A stretch of 64,000 bases of DNA from Sphaerospermopsis kisseleviana NIES-73 (GCF_002368075.1 NZ_AP018314.1:3285522-3349521), one strand, 5' to 3'; positions 25,427 to 35,839 are shown, numbered from the stretch's first letter. Numbers and translations: made by a program. The notes: a model not told the origin generated them from the letters alone.

Positions 25427-26710
25427 ATGTCAATGGTTACTTTACCTGGATTAAAAGATTTAATTGAAAGCATTAGCCGCGAGCGAAATTTACCACGTTT
25501 AGCAGTGCAATCATCTATTAGAGAAGCATTACTTAAAGGTTACGAACGTTATCGCCGCGCCCAAAATTTAGAGCGCCGACAATTTGATGAAAATTATTTT
25601 GATAATTTTGAAGTAGAACTTGATATTGAAGGAGAAGGATTTCGAGTTCTTTCTACCAAAACAATAGTCGAAGAAGTTACTAATACAGATCATCAAATTT
25701 CCTTAGATGAAGTACAACAAGTTGCGCCAGAAGCTCAATCAGGTGATTCTGTGGTCTTAGATGTCACCCCGGATCAAGGAGAATTTGGACGCATGGCAGC
25801 CATGCAAACTAAACAAGTGTTGGCACAGAAATTGCGGGATCAACAACGTCAAATGGTGCAAGAAGAATTTCAAGATTTAGAAAGTACCGTTTTACAAGCA
25901 AGAGTTTTAAGATTTGAAAGACAATCAGTAATTTTGGCAGTTAGCAGCGGTTTTGGTCAGCCAGAAGTAGAAGCAGAATTACCAAAAAGGGAACAACTAC
26001 CCAATGATACATACCGTTCCAATACCACCTTTAAGGTATATCTAAAAAAAGTTTCCCAAGGACAACAAAGGGGTCCACAGTTATTAGTATCTCGTGCTGA
26101 TGCTGGGTTAGTAGTTTATTTATTTGCCAACGAAGTCCCAGAAATTGAAGACGAAGTAGTGCGAATAGTGGCAGTAGCTAGAGAAGCAAATCCTCCTTCC
26201 CGTTATGTCGGTCCACGGACTAAAATAGCAGTAGATACACTTGATCGAGATGTAGACCCAGTTGGAGCTTGTATTGGCGCGAGGGGATCACGCATTCAAG
26301 TGGTAGTCAATGAATTGCGGGGTGAAAAAATAGATGTAATTCGCTGGTCTCCAGATCCAGCAACTTACATTGCCAATGCCTTGAGTCCGGCCAGAGTTGA
26401 TGAAGTGCGCTTAATGGATCCCGAAAGTCGGCAAACCCACGTTTTAGTAGCAGAAGATCAACTGAGTTTAGCTATTGGGAAAGAAGGACAAAACGTGAGA
26501 TTAGCTGCCAGACTGACAGGCTGGAAAATTGACATTAAAGATCAAGCTAAATATGACTATGCCGCAGAAGATGCGAAATTTGCAGCTGTGAGAGCAAAAT
26601 ATCAGGCAGAAAATGATGAAACCGAGATGGAACAACTAGAAGATGAATATCAGGACAAATTAGAATTAGAGAATGATAATTTTGAAACTAACGAGGAAGA
26701 GACAGATTAA
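25427..26710 (+). CDS. nusA: Transcription termination/antitermination factor NusA
   Basis: NusA binds RNA polymerase and RNA, controlling pausing, termination and antitermination. From ATG 25427 the protein is 427 residues: an N-terminal RNAP-binding domain (LPGLKDLIESISRERNLP), an S1 domain (about 130-200) and two KH domains (IAVDTLDRDVDPVGACIGARG, LAIGKEGQNVRLAARL). The C-terminal acidic repeats of proteobacteria are absent; instead there is a short acidic tail. The AAGGAG at 25412-25417 sits nine bases before ATG 25427, favouring it over ATG 25418. Confidence 0.96.
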   Translation: MSMVTLPGLKDLIESISRERNLPRLAVQSSIREALLKGYERYRRAQNLERRQFDENYFDNFEVELDIEGEGFRVLSTKTIVEEVTNTDHQISLDEVQQVAPEAQSGDSVVLDVTPDQGEFGRMAAMQTKQVLAQKLRDQQRQMVQEEFQDLESTVLQARVLRFERQSVILAVSSGFGQPEVEAELPKREQLPNDTYRSNTTFKVYLKKVSQGQQRGPQLLVSRADAGLVVYLFANEVPEIEDEVVRIVAVAREANPPSRYVGPRTKIAVDTLDRDVDPVGACIGARGSRIQVVVNELRGEKIDVIRWSPDPATYIANALSPARVDEVRLMDPESRQTHVLVAEDQLSLAIGKEGQNVRLAARLTGWKIDIKDQAKYDYAAEDAKFAAVRAKYQAENDETEMEQLEDEYQDKLELENDNFETNEEETD

Positions 26711-26861
26711 TTCTCAAATGTTTTTTGACAATAGTCTGTTCACTATCAACAGTTCACGGTAAACTAGAAGACATTTGGCAAGTGTGAAAATTAACAAAAA
26801 CAAATCTGAGGTAAGTATCTCAAGCAAGTAAAAACTGCTCACATGACTGAACAAAAACCCG

Positions 26862-27131
26862 ATGAAACCAAACTATCGGCGTTGTATTAGTTGTCGCCGG
26901 GTAGGACAAAAACAAGAGTTTTGGCGGATTGTCCGCGTCTTTCCATCTAGGAAGGTACAATTAGATCAGGGCATGGGGCGTTCTGCCTATATTTGCCCGC
27001 AAGCTGACTGCCTACAAGCAGCACAGAAAAAAAATAGATTAGGGCGATCGCTACATGGAACAGTGCCAGAAACACTGTATCAAACATTGTGGCAGCGACT
27101 TAGTGAACGCAATCCCCCAAATCAAATTTAA
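26862..27131 (+). CDS. YlxR family RNA-binding protein (DUF448)
   Basis: The 89-residue basic protein contains the YlxR signature YRRCISCRRV near its start, then GRSAYICPQADCLQAAQKK. The family lies between nusA and infB in most bacteria and is implicated in RNA binding or RNase P regulation. A nearby upstream ATG (26843) is out of frame and soon reaches a stop. It lies 151 bp after nusA. Confidence 0.93.
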   Translation: MKPNYRRCISCRRVGQKQEFWRIVRVFPSRKVQLDQGMGRSAYICPQADCLQAAQKKNRLGRSLHGTVPETLYQTLWQRLSERNPPNQI

Positions 27132-27970
27132 TTAAACTAAATATTCTGGTTTGCCCAAGGTAGTCTACTGCCTGATTTCCGGCCAGATCAAAGGTTAAAA
27201 TACCAGAGAGGCTGTGTCAGACAAAGGTTAAAAGCTAGTTAGTGTTTTCCTAAAAAAAGCTAACAAATGCTCACATTTGATCAAGATTTATGTCTACTCA
27301 TTGACAAAAAAACTTGAGAATTGAGAATACTAAAGATCCTGTAGCCTGAGAGTCAGCAGACAGGGCAAACAAGAAAATGCTATTATTGATAGGTATTTTA
27401 GGTGAGAACCAAGCCTAAATACTTAATAGTAGGGTGAGATAGACCCAATCTGAAAGCCTGTAGACTAGATAGTGCCGACACTTCTAGGAGTTCAGTGAGA
27501 GTAGTCGAAACTGATGAAGCAGGAAGGAAAAGCATCAAAGCTTGTTAGCATTAGTTAGCTTTTTGTATCGGATTAGTGCCAAAATAGTAAATGGGTGTAA
27601 AAGGCAAGTGGCTCTCTAAAAATGGAGAGAGACGAAGCAATACTCCCAACAAGTTTTACTCGATTGTGTTGTGGAAGACTCAGAATCAGCAAAACAAAAA
27701 CCTAAAAAATGGCAACCTGGTAGCGTTAAAGCGCAGTTCGGCATCAAGGATGCCCAAAAAAATTTTTTATTGAGAAAAATTTTATGGGGTCCAGTCAACC
27801 ATCATTCCCGGTGGGGATGCCAGTATTAAACCGAAACATCTCTCTTTCCTAATTATTGGAGGCACCGGCAACATCACCAAGGGCAACCTAAAAAACAGTG
27901 ATCAAAGGATGGAGATGTCGCAAACCAGGCAACCATCCGTTAAAACTGTAAATTAAAGGGGAAAGAGTGG
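27132..27970. other. 839-bp gap between ylxR and infB holding a structured RNA-like region
   Basis: These two genes are normally close. The gap contains a chain of hairpins at 27385-27567 (separate entry). A stretch at about 27620-27828 in one plus frame is open for about 66 codons (QVLLDCVVEDSESAKQKPKK, then WQPGSVKAQFGIKDA) but has no good start, perhaps a decayed gene. A GGATGG/CCATCC hairpin lies at 27907-27938 in the presumed infB leader. Confidence 0.5.
27385..27567 (+). ncRNA. Candidate structured RNA, omega-RNA-like, upstream of infB
   Basis: Successive hairpins are visible: GTATTTTAGG/CCTAAATAC (27393-27422), GGGT/ACCC (27432-27446), CTAGATAGTG/CACTTCTAG with loop CCGA (27465-27487) and TCAGT/ACTGA (27492-27514). 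The segment ends near an AGCTT run of T (about 27567). Phrases such as GTCGAAACTGATGAAGCAGG resemble the right-end RNA scaffold of cyanobacterial IS200/IS605 TnpB elements as I remember them, but no tnpB is adjacent. The alternative is an infB leader. Confidence 0.4.
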
Positions 27971-30900
27971 ATGAACAACGGCAAAGTTAGAATCTACGAA
28001 TTATCAAAGGAATTGAATTTGGATAACAAAGAGCTATTAGCAATTTGCGACCAGCTCAACATCGCGGTCAAAAGCCATAGCAGCACGATTTCAGAAACAG
28101 AGGCAGAACAAATTCGACAGGCTGCGGAAAAACTCCCAGCCACGAGTGTCACGCCCAAAAAGGAATTAGGTACAAACAGCCATAAACCAAATTCACAAAA
28201 AACTGGCTCCCGAAACCGACCTGCTGCACCCCATAAACAACAAATTTTGGAAATTCGCAAACCCAAAATCTTGAGAAACACTACCTCCAACGCCTCAGAA
28301 GCGTCAGTTGCTACCAATAGCCAAGTTGCTTCGTCTGATAGTGTACATGGCGAAGTTACAGCTAATTCTCCATCACCTCCACGGCCTTTCGCTACACCAG
28401 TCTCACCCATGAAACCGACGGCACCAACTCGACCTGTACCCCGGAATCAATCTGAGACACCACAGAAACCTGTGGCAGAAACAGATCATAAACCCAATGT
28501 CCAAGCAGCCCCAGAAAAAATAAAAGCGGAAAAACCAGAAAAACCGGCTGGTCATCGACCCAAACCGGAAAAACCCCAAAAACCGCAACTGGTTGCTCCA
28601 CCAGCAAGGCCTGTGGAAGAAAAAGCTTCTGCCACAGAACAGCTATCTCCTGCGGAAAAACCAATTCTCAAACGCGATCGTCAGCAACGGCGTGAAGAGG
28701 AAAGAGAACACTCAAAACCCAGGGGCAACAAAGGAACAGCAGAGCAGACACCACAAAAACAGGGTCGCTCAACTCCATCACCTGTGAAACCAGAACACAG
28801 GGGAAGTAAATCTGCACCCACACCATCAACTGAGGTGCAACGACCCAGCAGGCCAACACGTCCTGCTGAACCTGTAGCCGCCATGCCTGTAGCCACTCCA
28901 CCCAAACCAATGTCTGGAGGAGGTAAAAAAGAGGCATTGGTGGATGAGCCGATCGCACCAGCTTTGCTGGATTTGAAACGGCCAACACCACCACGCCTAT
29001 CTAAAGGTGGGAAGAAGTGGCAAGAAGAAGAAATAATTGACGAAATCAAAGAGAAAGCCAAGGTTGGACCTAAAGGCAAGCGAGCTAAACCCATCCTCGA
29101 TGATGATTTTGAAGAAGACGACTTACTGGATGAAGAAGGTCTGGAAATTCCAGCCGCAGTCCAAGTCAGCCTGTCTATAGCTCGTCCACCCAAGCCCAAG
29201 GCTGCTCGACCTGCACAGCAACCAACATTGGTTACATCTGCACCCACGAAAAACAAAAAGCCTGGTTCCCAACGCGACCAAAATCGCCGTCAGCAGGAAG
29301 TAGAAGTTAAGCGTGAGCGTCCAGAAAAACTGGTTGTCACAGGACCAATGACAGTACAAGAGTTGGCGGATGCTTTGGTCATTGCCGATACAGAGATTGT
29401 GAAAATCCTGTTTATGAAAGGCATGGCGGTAAGTATCACCCAAAATCTGGATATTCCCACCATTACCCTAGTAGCTAAAGAACTAGAGGTAGAAGTGGAA
29501 ACGGCTGAACCAGAAGCAGAAGCCCGCAAAGTCACAGAAATGATTGACATTGAGGATCTGGAGCATCTGATTCGTCGTCCTCCCGTGGTGACAATTATGG
29601 GTCACGTAGACCACGGTAAAACTACTCTACTGGACTCCATCCGCAAAACTAAAGTGGCGGCGGGTGAAGCAGGTGGTATTACCCAGCATATCGGCGCATA
29701 CCATGTTGATGTAGAACATGATGGTAAGCAACAACAGATTGTCTTCCTAGATACTCCTGGTCACGAAGCTTTCACAGCAATGCGGGCTAGAGGTGCGCGG
29801 GTGACAGATATTGCGATTTTGGTTGTAGCCGCAGATGACGGTGTACGTCCGCAAACAGTGGAAGCGATTAGCCATGCTCAAGCCGCAGGTGTACCGATTG
29901 TTGTCGCTATTAACAAGATTGACAAAGAAGGCGCACAACCAGAGCGGGTTAAACAAGAACTGACCAATTATGGTTTAACCGCAGAAGACTGGGGTGGTGA
30001 GACAATTATGGTTCCTGTGAGTGCGATCAGGGGCGAAAACCTGGATACACTGCTAGAAATGGTTCTCTTGGTGGCAGAAGTTGGAGAACTTTCCGCTAAC
30101 CCCAATCGTGTGGCTAAGGGAACAGTCATAGAAGCTCACTTAGATAAAGCTAAGGGTGCGGTTGCTACCTTGTTGATTCAAAACGGTACTCTCCAAGTGG
30201 GAGATATGCTAGTTGCGGGATCGGCATTTGGTAAAGTCCGGGCAATGGTAGATGATCGAGGTAAGCGTGTAGAAGCTGCTACTCCCTCCTGTGCGGTTGA
30301 GGTACTAGGCTTAAGCGATGTACCCGCAGCAGGTGATGAGTTTGAAGTGTTCGAGAATGAAAAACAAGCACGAGCGATCGCTGCTGATAGAGCCGACAAA
30401 CAACGTCAATCTCGTTTGTTACAAGGAAGAGTTACCCTCACAACCCTATCGGCTCAAGCTCAAGAAGGCGAGTTGAAAGAACTCAACTTGATACTCAAAG
30501 GCGATGTCCAAGGTTCTGTAGAAGCTATTATCGGCTCTCTCAAGCAAATACCTCAAAACGAAGTACAAATTCGGATGTTATTGGCTACTGCGGGAGAAAT
30601 TACAGAAACAGATATCGACTTAGCTGCGGCAAGTAACGCTGTCATCATTGGCTTCAACACTACTTATGCTAGTGGTGCTAGACAAGCTGCCGATGAAGCA
30701 GGTGTGGATGTGCGGGAATACAACATCATCTACAAACTACTAGAAGATATCCAAGGAGCTTTGGAAGGTCTACTAGAACCAGAGTTAGTGGAAGAACCTT
30801 TAGGACAAACAGAAGTCCGTGCTGTCTTCCCAGTCGGTCGTGGCGCAGTTGCTGGTTGTTATGTACAATCTGGAAAACTGGTTCGTAACTGTAAAGTGCG

Positions 30901-31096
30901 AGTTCGTCGCGGCAGTAAGGTGATCTACGAAGGTGTTCTTGATTCCCTCAAACGGATGAAAGAAGATGTGCGCGAGGTCAACTCTGGTTATGAATGTGGT
31001 ATTGGTATTGATAAGTTCCATGACTGGGCTGAAAATGATATCATCGAAGCTTACCAAATGGTAACTAAACGCCGTACCCTGACCTTAACTAAGTAG
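27971..31096 (+). CDS. infB: Translation initiation factor IF-2
   Basis: IF-2 is the GTPase that brings initiator tRNA to the 30S subunit. The 1041-residue protein has an IF2N domain ([20 protein letters not shown]), a long Pro/Lys/Glu-rich linker (about 60-450), a second IF2N ([20 protein letters not shown]), then the G domain with [29 protein letters not shown] and NKID (about 540-700), and C-terminal beta-barrel domains. Long linkers are usual in cyanobacteria. The start ATG 27971 follows AAAGGGGAAAGAG. It is the last gene of the rimP-nusA-ylxR-infB group. Confidence 0.97.
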   Translation: MNNGKVRIYELSKELNLDNKELLAICDQLNIAVKSHSSTISETEAEQIRQAAEKLPATSVTPKKELGTNSHKPNSQKTGSRNRPAAPHKQQILEIRKPKILRNTTSNASEASVATNSQVASSDSVHGEVTANSPSPPRPFATPVSPMKPTAPTRPVPRNQSETPQKPVAETDHKPNVQAAPEKIKAEKPEKPAGHRPKPEKPQKPQLVAPPARPVEEKASATEQLSPAEKPILKRDRQQRREEEREHSKPRGNKGTAEQTPQKQGRSTPSPVKPEHRGSKSAPTPSTEVQRPSRPTRPAEPVAAMPVATPPKPMSGGGKKEALVDEPIAPALLDLKRPTPPRLSKGGKKWQEEEIIDEIKEKAKVGPKGKRAKPILDDDFEEDDLLDEEGLEIPAAVQVSLSIARPPKPKAARPAQQPTLVTSAPTKNKKPGSQRDQNRRQQEVEVKRERPEKLVVTGPMTVQELADALVIADTEIVKILFMKGMAVSITQNLDIPTITLVAKELEVEVETAEPEAEARKVTEMIDIEDLEHLIRRPPVVTIMGHVDHGKTTLLDSIRKTKVAAGEAGGITQHIGAYHVDVEHDGKQQQIVFLDTPGHEAFTAMRARGARVTDIAILVVAADDGVRPQTVEAISHAQAAGVPIVVAINKIDKEGAQPERVKQELTNYGLTAEDWGGETIMVPVSAIRGENLDTLLEMVLLVAEVGELSANPNRVAKGTVIEAHLDKAKGAVATLLIQNGTLQVGDMLVAGSAFGKVRAMVDDRGKRVEAATPSCAVEVLGLSDVPAAGDEFEVFENEKQARAIAADRADKQRQSRLLQGRVTLTTLSAQAQEGELKELNLILKGDVQGSVEAIIGSLKQIPQNEVQIRMLLATAGEITETDIDLAAASNAVIIGFNTTYASGARQAADEAGVDVREYNIIYKLLEDIQGALEGLLEPELVEEPLGQTEVRAVFPVGRGAVAGCYVQSGKLVRNCKVRVRRGSKVIYEGVLDSLKRMKEDVREVNSGYECGIGIDKFHDWAENDIIEAYQMVTKRRTLTLTK

Positions 31097-31710
31097 TCTT
31101 GAGTACCAACTTTTGAGTGCTGAGTAAATTGATGAGTGTTGAATGGATATAGGTTTTATTTCAACATTCACATACATAAATCTCAGCACTCATATAGCAG
31201 GTAGCAGGTGACAGGTGACAGGTGACAGGTGACAGGTGAGAGCGAAGAGATAAAAGAAAAAAATAACTATCTATCACACAGATAAAACAGCTTAAAACCC
31301 ATAAGTAAGTTGGCATAAAAAAACTGAGGTATATTACAAAATGTAAAATCGCTAAAAGCCTCTTGCCTCTTGCCTTGCCACAACGATAAATTTCAACGCC
31401 CACTTACTGAGTTAAAAATCTTTTGGTTAATTTAAAAAGCTTATTTGGCAGAATTTTACCGAAAATATCCTTAGTTTTAGTGATCAATCACACAGAATTT
31501 GTTGCTGTGTAACCGTTATCTTGAGAAAAGATTAAATAAGATTGGAAAATTTTCGGGGTAGGTATGGATCACCTCTTGCCCCATTTAAAAAATGTTAGAT
31601 TTAGCTTATTTGGTTTCTTTGTTGTCGTTCTAGGCAAAACAATAATCCATTTCAAGTCTAAAATCTAAAATTGTTTGACTCTAAAATTGAAAAACGAGGA
31701 ATGAGGAACT
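31097..31710. repeat. Intergenic region with GGTGACA heptamers
   Basis: No gene is supported in 614 bp. GGTGACA heptamers run at about 31205-31238, and TTGCCTC/CTTGCC copies lie near 31361-31380. A hairpin-capable GGGGTAGGT...CTTGCCCC segment lies at about 31556-31583, ahead of the small gene at 31711, and might belong to its leader. Confidence 0.55.
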
Positions 31711-31908
31711 ATGGCTCAAATTTCAGCTTCTATCACCGGCCAGCTTTCTCGTGATGCTCACATTTGGCAAAACCTGAAGTATGCCATTTCTGCTAGTTCC
31801 GGTTTCCAACGCTGGCAACTAGAAAGTAATGCTCAGTTAAAGGGTTTGCGCCTAGAACAGCAAGTACAACGGTATTTACGAGAAACTTTAGAAACTTTAG
31901 CTTATTAA
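31711..31908 (+). CDS. Conserved small cyanobacterial protein, unknown function
   Basis: The 65-residue protein (MAQISASITGQLSRDAHIWQ, then LKYAISASSGFQRWQLE) is preceded by an AACGAGGAATGAGGAACT purine-rich leader with a plausible ribosome-binding site. The Arg/Gln-rich C-terminal helix (LEQQVQRYLRETLETLAY) is amphipathic. It has no transmembrane segment and no family that I recognise. Codon use and the good ribosome-binding site support a real gene. Confidence 0.7.
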   Translation: MAQISASITGQLSRDAHIWQNLKYAISASSGFQRWQLESNAQLKGLRLEQQVQRYLRETLETLAY

Positions 31909-31929
31909 GAAAACAACATTTTTCACAAT

Positions 31930-32060
31930 AACCAGGTATAAAAGGAGTCAGGAGTCAGGAGTCAGGAGTGATTGATTTTGGATTTTGGATTTTGGATTTT
32001 GGATTGTTTTTGTCAACTCTAATCTAAAATCTAAAATCTAAAATCTAAAATCTCAAATTT
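31930..32060. repeat. Composite repeat: GGAGTCA array plus facing TTTGGAT/ATCTAAA arrays
   Basis: GGAGTCA units (31943-31966) lead into TTTTGGA heptamers (about 31977-32005), a GTTTTTGTCAA spacer and ATCTAAA heptamers (about 32021-32053). The two arrays are nearly complementary, so the transcript would fold. A near-identical composite lies at 43860-43940. Confidence 0.85.
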
Positions 32061-32105
32061 TCCTCCCTATTCCCTATTACACTGTCACCTGTGACCTGCT
32101 ATAAA

Positions 32106-33461
32106 CTACAAAGTATATGTGAAATCTTCCACCAGCATTCCTGGAACTAAAGTACCACCTAATTGACGACTTTCATAAGTACCGACTTCGGGAATAAATT
32201 CTTGAAAGTTGGTTAAGTCAACTAAATTTTCTGATCCCCAACAGCGATAAAGACTTTCATCAAAACGGAGGTTTTCTATAGGTGCAACTATTTCTCCGTT
32301 TTCTACCCAAAAACAGGCATAACGAGTCATACCTGTAATTCTAGCAGTTTGGCGATCGCTCCAATTTAAATAATGCAAATTAGAAACATACAACCCAGTA
32401 TCTAAACTGCGTAAAATATCAGCAAAAGCTAAATCACCTGTCTTTATTTCAGGAGAACGTAAAGTTTCTGAACTATTAGCACCATTGGCAGGTTTATTAT
32501 ATTCCTTAGCTGTGCGAGAATTAACTAAACTATTTACCAAAACACCATTTTCTATTAAAGTTAATTCCTCTGGTGATATTTCTCCTAAATTATTAAATCT
32601 GGGAACTAAACCAGATGTGAAATTTTCTTTTAAAACGAATTTAGATGAAAGTTGTTTTTCCTGACGTGATAAAGCAGCTAAAGCACTATTTCCCTGTTGG
32701 ATAGAAGCTTCACTAATAGCACCCCAAGAAAGCATTCCCAATAATTCAGCTACCGCAGCAGGAGCAAAATAGGTTTTATAATTTCCTCTAGGTAGTTCTT
32801 TGGGTTGACGAGACAATAAAGCTAATTGTTTTTTCCCATCATTTATCTTATCTACATAAGCAGCTTCATCCCATGCACTACCAGCAAAAGTACCTTTTAC
32901 CGCTTTTCCTGATTTGATAATTAAAGAATAATCTAAATTAAAAGAATCAGTTGCAAACCAGTGTTTTTGCCCATTAGAATCACCATAACCTCTAATAATC
33001 ACTCCCCCAGCATAAATACCAGTAAAATCTAAATTAGCAACCGATTCTAAAATAGAATTAACCACATTTTCCGGTGCTAATAATTTACCTGTATGTACTT
33101 CTCTACTAACATTATTTCCTGTAGGTAAAACCAAATAGGGATCAACAGGTAATAGATGTAATTCTTCTCGTAAATCTTGTAAAGCTTGGTATGCTGTTTG
33201 CCAATCTATATCCCAGTTACCAGTAAAAGGAAATTTACAGAAACTACTGCGCTGATTTTCCATTAAAGTTAGGGTAATTGAACCATCAGCAACTAGTCCT
33301 GTTTGTCTAACTTTAGCATGATTAAAACGGGTAAATTGACTTCTTTCGCTGTTAAGTCTGACGGTAAAATGTTCGCTATCTGCTTTTTTTGCAAGCAGCA
33401 TTTCTATCAGTTGATTAAAGTTACTTTCTAAGATTGATAATTCTTCAATTTGCATTTTCAT
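32106..33461 (-). CDS. TldE/PmbA family protein (TldD-related)
   Basis: TldE (PmbA) is the partner of TldD; together they form a heterodimeric zinc protease that trims unfolded or modified peptides. The protein is about 451 residues from ATG 33461 (ATG 33455 is also possible) and lacks the HExxxH motif, as expected for TldE. Conserved features include GVIIRGYGDSNGQKHWF, the GNSALAALSRQEKQL loop and GLYVSNLHYLNWSDRQTARITGMTRYA. tldD lies upstream on the same strand, separated by a collapsed Uma2 gene. Starting at 33497 would overlap the remains of that gene. Confidence 0.9.
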   Translation of the reverse strand: MKMQIEELSILESNFNQLIEMLLAKKADSEHFTVRLNSERSQFTRFNHAKVRQTGLVADGSITLTLMENQRSSFCKFPFTGNWDIDWQTAYQALQDLREELHLLPVDPYLVLPTGNNVSREVHTGKLLAPENVVNSILESVANLDFTGIYAGGVIIRGYGDSNGQKHWFATDSFNLDYSLIIKSGKAVKGTFAGSAWDEAAYVDKINDGKKQLALLSRQPKELPRGNYKTYFAPAAVAELLGMLSWGAISEASIQQGNSALAALSRQEKQLSSKFVLKENFTSGLVPRFNNLGEISPEELTLIENGVLVNSLVNSRTAKEYNKPANGANSSETLRSPEIKTGDLAFADILRSLDTGLYVSNLHYLNWSDRQTARITGMTRYACFWVENGEIVAPIENLRFDESLYRCWGSENLVDLTNFQEFIPEVGTYESRQLGGTLVPGMLVEDFTYTL

Positions 33462-33477
33462 TTTTTTAAAAGTCGCT

Positions 33478-33739
33478 TTAAATGTTCTCAGGATCAATAT
33501 TTAATTCTCGCAATTTTGCCGCTAAACGTTCTGCTCTTGCGTCTGCTTGTGCTGCTCGTTTAGCTTCTTGGTTTGCTCTTTTCTCTGATTTTACTGCTTT
33601 CTTAGTTTCCTCTTCTGCGGTTTCTTCTGGTGTGCAGTTCTGTTTCCACTGGTGGTTCATCGCTATATAAATCACTAGGGGGAAATGTGACCTCTGGGGA
33701 GATGTCTTTTGTTTGTTCTAAGTCTTGTGCAATCATCAT
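33478..33739 (-). pseudogene. Uma2 (DUF820) endonuclease-family gene with internal deletion
   Basis: From ATG 33739 (or 33736) the minus strand reads MIAQDLEQTKDISPEV then FPPSDLYSDEPPVETELH, the classical N-terminus of long Uma2 proteins. About 35 residues on, the frame is lost. In another frame a Uma2 C-terminus appears (TPEETAEEETKKAV, then AERLAAKLRELNIDPENI) and stops at 33478. The catalytic PD-(D/E)XK core, roughly 150 residues, is missing, so a large internal deletion joined the two ends near 33636. Confidence 0.8.
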
Positions 33740-34033
33740 ATTGATATAGCATCAAGTAGTTATTGGTTGATTGTAGCATTGATTATACATTTGGTGGTAA
33801 TTCAATTTGCATAATCTGAAACCGTTTTAGAGACAATTCATGAATTATTCCTACCATAAATGATTACTTTTTAGTGCAATAGATAATTGTCGTCATTTAT
33901 CACTAACTTCTAAATTAGATGTTTGAGATTTTAAATTATTTGGTATTTCTGCTAATAAAAAAAGCAATTGATAATTTTTTTCTTCTCTAGATGACTTTTG
34001 CTATAAGACTGGGAATTAATTCCCAGTCTGTTT

Positions 34034-35482
34034 CTAACCACCACCAAAAACTTCTACATTTGCAAATATACAAACAGGTGAACCATGTCCTACCCAAATA
34101 GTTTGATTAGGTTCTCCCTTACCACAGAATGGTGTACCGTACATTTCCCAATTTGCATCATTCCCAACTTTAATTAAACTGTGCCAAAATTCGGGCGTAG
34201 TAGCTCTATAATTAGGATTACGCAAGGTTTTAGTGAGTTTACCGTTTTCAATTAATTTGGCATATTCACAACCAAATTGAAATTTATGTCTTCTATCATC
34301 AATTGACCAAGAACGGTTGGATTCCATGTAAACACCATGTTCTATATCCGCTATCATTTCGGAAAAATTTGTGTTTCCTGGTTCTAAATTTGGTTCTAAA
34401 TTTAAGTTAGCCATTCTATCAATGGGTGGACGATTCCAAGAAGTAGCACGCGCACAAGCTACCCCTGGCAAACCAGAACGATTTTGACTTTCTAAACTAC
34501 CTAAACCTCTTTGTAAAATGCCATCTTTAATGATATATTCTCTGGTGGCTTTTGTACCAGTATCATCAAAACTATAACTGGCAAATTCACCTTCAACGGT
34601 AGGATCAAAAGTAATATTCATTAAAGGTGAACCGTATGCTAATTTACCAAAATCTTCGGGTTTCACAAAACTACCACCTGCGTAGTTTCTTTCATCTCCT
34701 AAAATGCGGTCAATTTCCAAAGGATGTCCCACACTTTCATGAATTTGTAGCATCATTTGATCAGGTGCTAAAACCAAATTAGTGCGTGTATTTTGACATT
34801 CTGCTGCTGTTAATAATTCTAATCCTTGTTCAGCAATTTGTTGGACTCGATGCCATAAATTATCTTGTTTTAATACTTCCCATCCACCTTGATAACAATT
34901 AGCGTGCATTCCGTTATTACTACGTTGTTGCACAATATTACCATCTTGGGCAATAACACCAAAATGGTTTCCTAAAGAAATGATTTTTTGATAAACTTCT
35001 GAACTGTTACTGCTAACAAACCAAGTTTCTTTTTCAGATGTGTTAATATTGGCTACGGTTTGGACAATTTTATCACTAATTTTTAAGCCGTGACAAATTC
35101 TCATTAATAAATCATTTATTTCCCCTGGACTGATAGAATTTAATGGTTTAAAAAAGGGTGAGTTATATTCACCGACGACTTTGGGACGGGTATTTTTACT
35201 AAAGGGATATATCCAAAATTCACTTGCTGCAACTGCTTGTTTATAAGCTATTTCTGCGGCATTTTGCAATGATGATAATGTTAAAGAGTTGGTAGCAGCA
35301 TAACCCAAACTACCATTAACCATCACTTCTATCATTGCTCCCATTGTTAATGATTTACCGTTGCTTTGGGGTAAACCATCTCTGACAAAATGGGTTCTGG
35401 TTGTTTCTTTGACTGCACGAATACCGATCCAATCAGCAGGAATGTTAAAATTAGATATGGCGGTTGTTAGTTCTTTCCACAT
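34034..35482 (-). CDS. tldD: Metalloprotease TldD
   Basis: TldD is the catalytic subunit of the TldD/TldE zinc protease. The 482-residue protein contains the HExxxH motif in LQIHESVGHPLEIDRILGDE, followed by the conserved YAGGSFV and a C-terminal VEVFGGG end. The N-terminal domain includes AVKETTRTHFVRDG. It is transcribed on the minus strand ahead of the TldE gene, about 2 kb from it, the usual pairing disturbed here by the Uma2 remnant and about 290 bp of non-coding DNA. Start ATG 35482. Confidence 0.93.
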   Translation of the reverse strand: MWKELTTAISNFNIPADWIGIRAVKETTRTHFVRDGLPQSNGKSLTMGAMIEVMVNGSLGYAATNSLTLSSLQNAAEIAYKQAVAASEFWIYPFSKNTRPKVVGEYNSPFFKPLNSISPGEINDLLMRICHGLKISDKIVQTVANINTSEKETWFVSSNSSEVYQKIISLGNHFGVIAQDGNIVQQRSNNGMHANCYQGGWEVLKQDNLWHRVQQIAEQGLELLTAAECQNTRTNLVLAPDQMMLQIHESVGHPLEIDRILGDERNYAGGSFVKPEDFGKLAYGSPLMNITFDPTVEGEFASYSFDDTGTKATREYIIKDGILQRGLGSLESQNRSGLPGVACARATSWNRPPIDRMANLNLEPNLEPGNTNFSEMIADIEHGVYMESNRSWSIDDRRHKFQFGCEYAKLIENGKLTKTLRNPNYRATTPEFWHSLIKVGNDANWEMYGTPFCGKGEPNQTIWVGHGSPVCIFANVEVFGGG

Positions 35483-35839
35483 AGGTTAAATTGAAAATTA
35501 AAAAATTCAAAGTTAAAAATCTGTTTTTACATTATAAGTTATATATGGTGTAAAGAATATAAACCACAGAGGACACAGAGGAAAAGAGTTTCTGAGATAT
35601 TGGTTAGTTGTGAATAATTTTTCAAGAGAATGAACCACGTTCAGCGAAGCTGTTCCCGCAGGGTAGGACGCAAAGAACACGAAGGAAGAAGAGAAGAATA
35701 GGGGGAATATTAGAATGAGAAATGAGTAAGATTCAATCATCTTTTTTGTCTTTACCTCTGTGTCCTCTGCGTCTGGAGCGGTTCGTTTAAAAAATCATGT
35801 TCACAACTCAGATGACGATGCTTTGTTAATTTTTAATTT
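35483..35839. other. Intergenic region tldD-cysS with CACGAAGG-type repeats
   Basis: No gene is supported. The region contains dispersed repeats: ACCACAGAGGACACAGAGGA near 35562, a segment with AGCGAAGCTGTTCCCGCAGGG near 35642, and GAACACGAAGGAAGAAG near 35674. The promoter of tldD presumably lies within the first 100 bp. Confidence 0.5.

Noticed and set aside
27385-27567. RNase P RNA or tmRNA
   Set aside because: None of the conserved RNase P (GAGGAAAGTCCGGGC-type) or tmRNA sequence blocks were found in this structured region.
27591-27773. 60-residue frame MGVKGKWLSKNGERRS
   Set aside because: No ribosome-binding site, no conserved motif, and a different frame in the same stretch looks more protein-like.
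27994-29550. Several minus-strand open frames opposite infB
   Set aside because: They are antisense shadows of the Pro/Lys/Glu-rich IF-2 linker; their translations are low-complexity Val/Phe/Ser-rich and have no motifs.
35513-35740. 75-residue minus-strand frame upstream of tldD
   Set aside because: Made of dispersed CACGAAGG-type repeats; no coding character.
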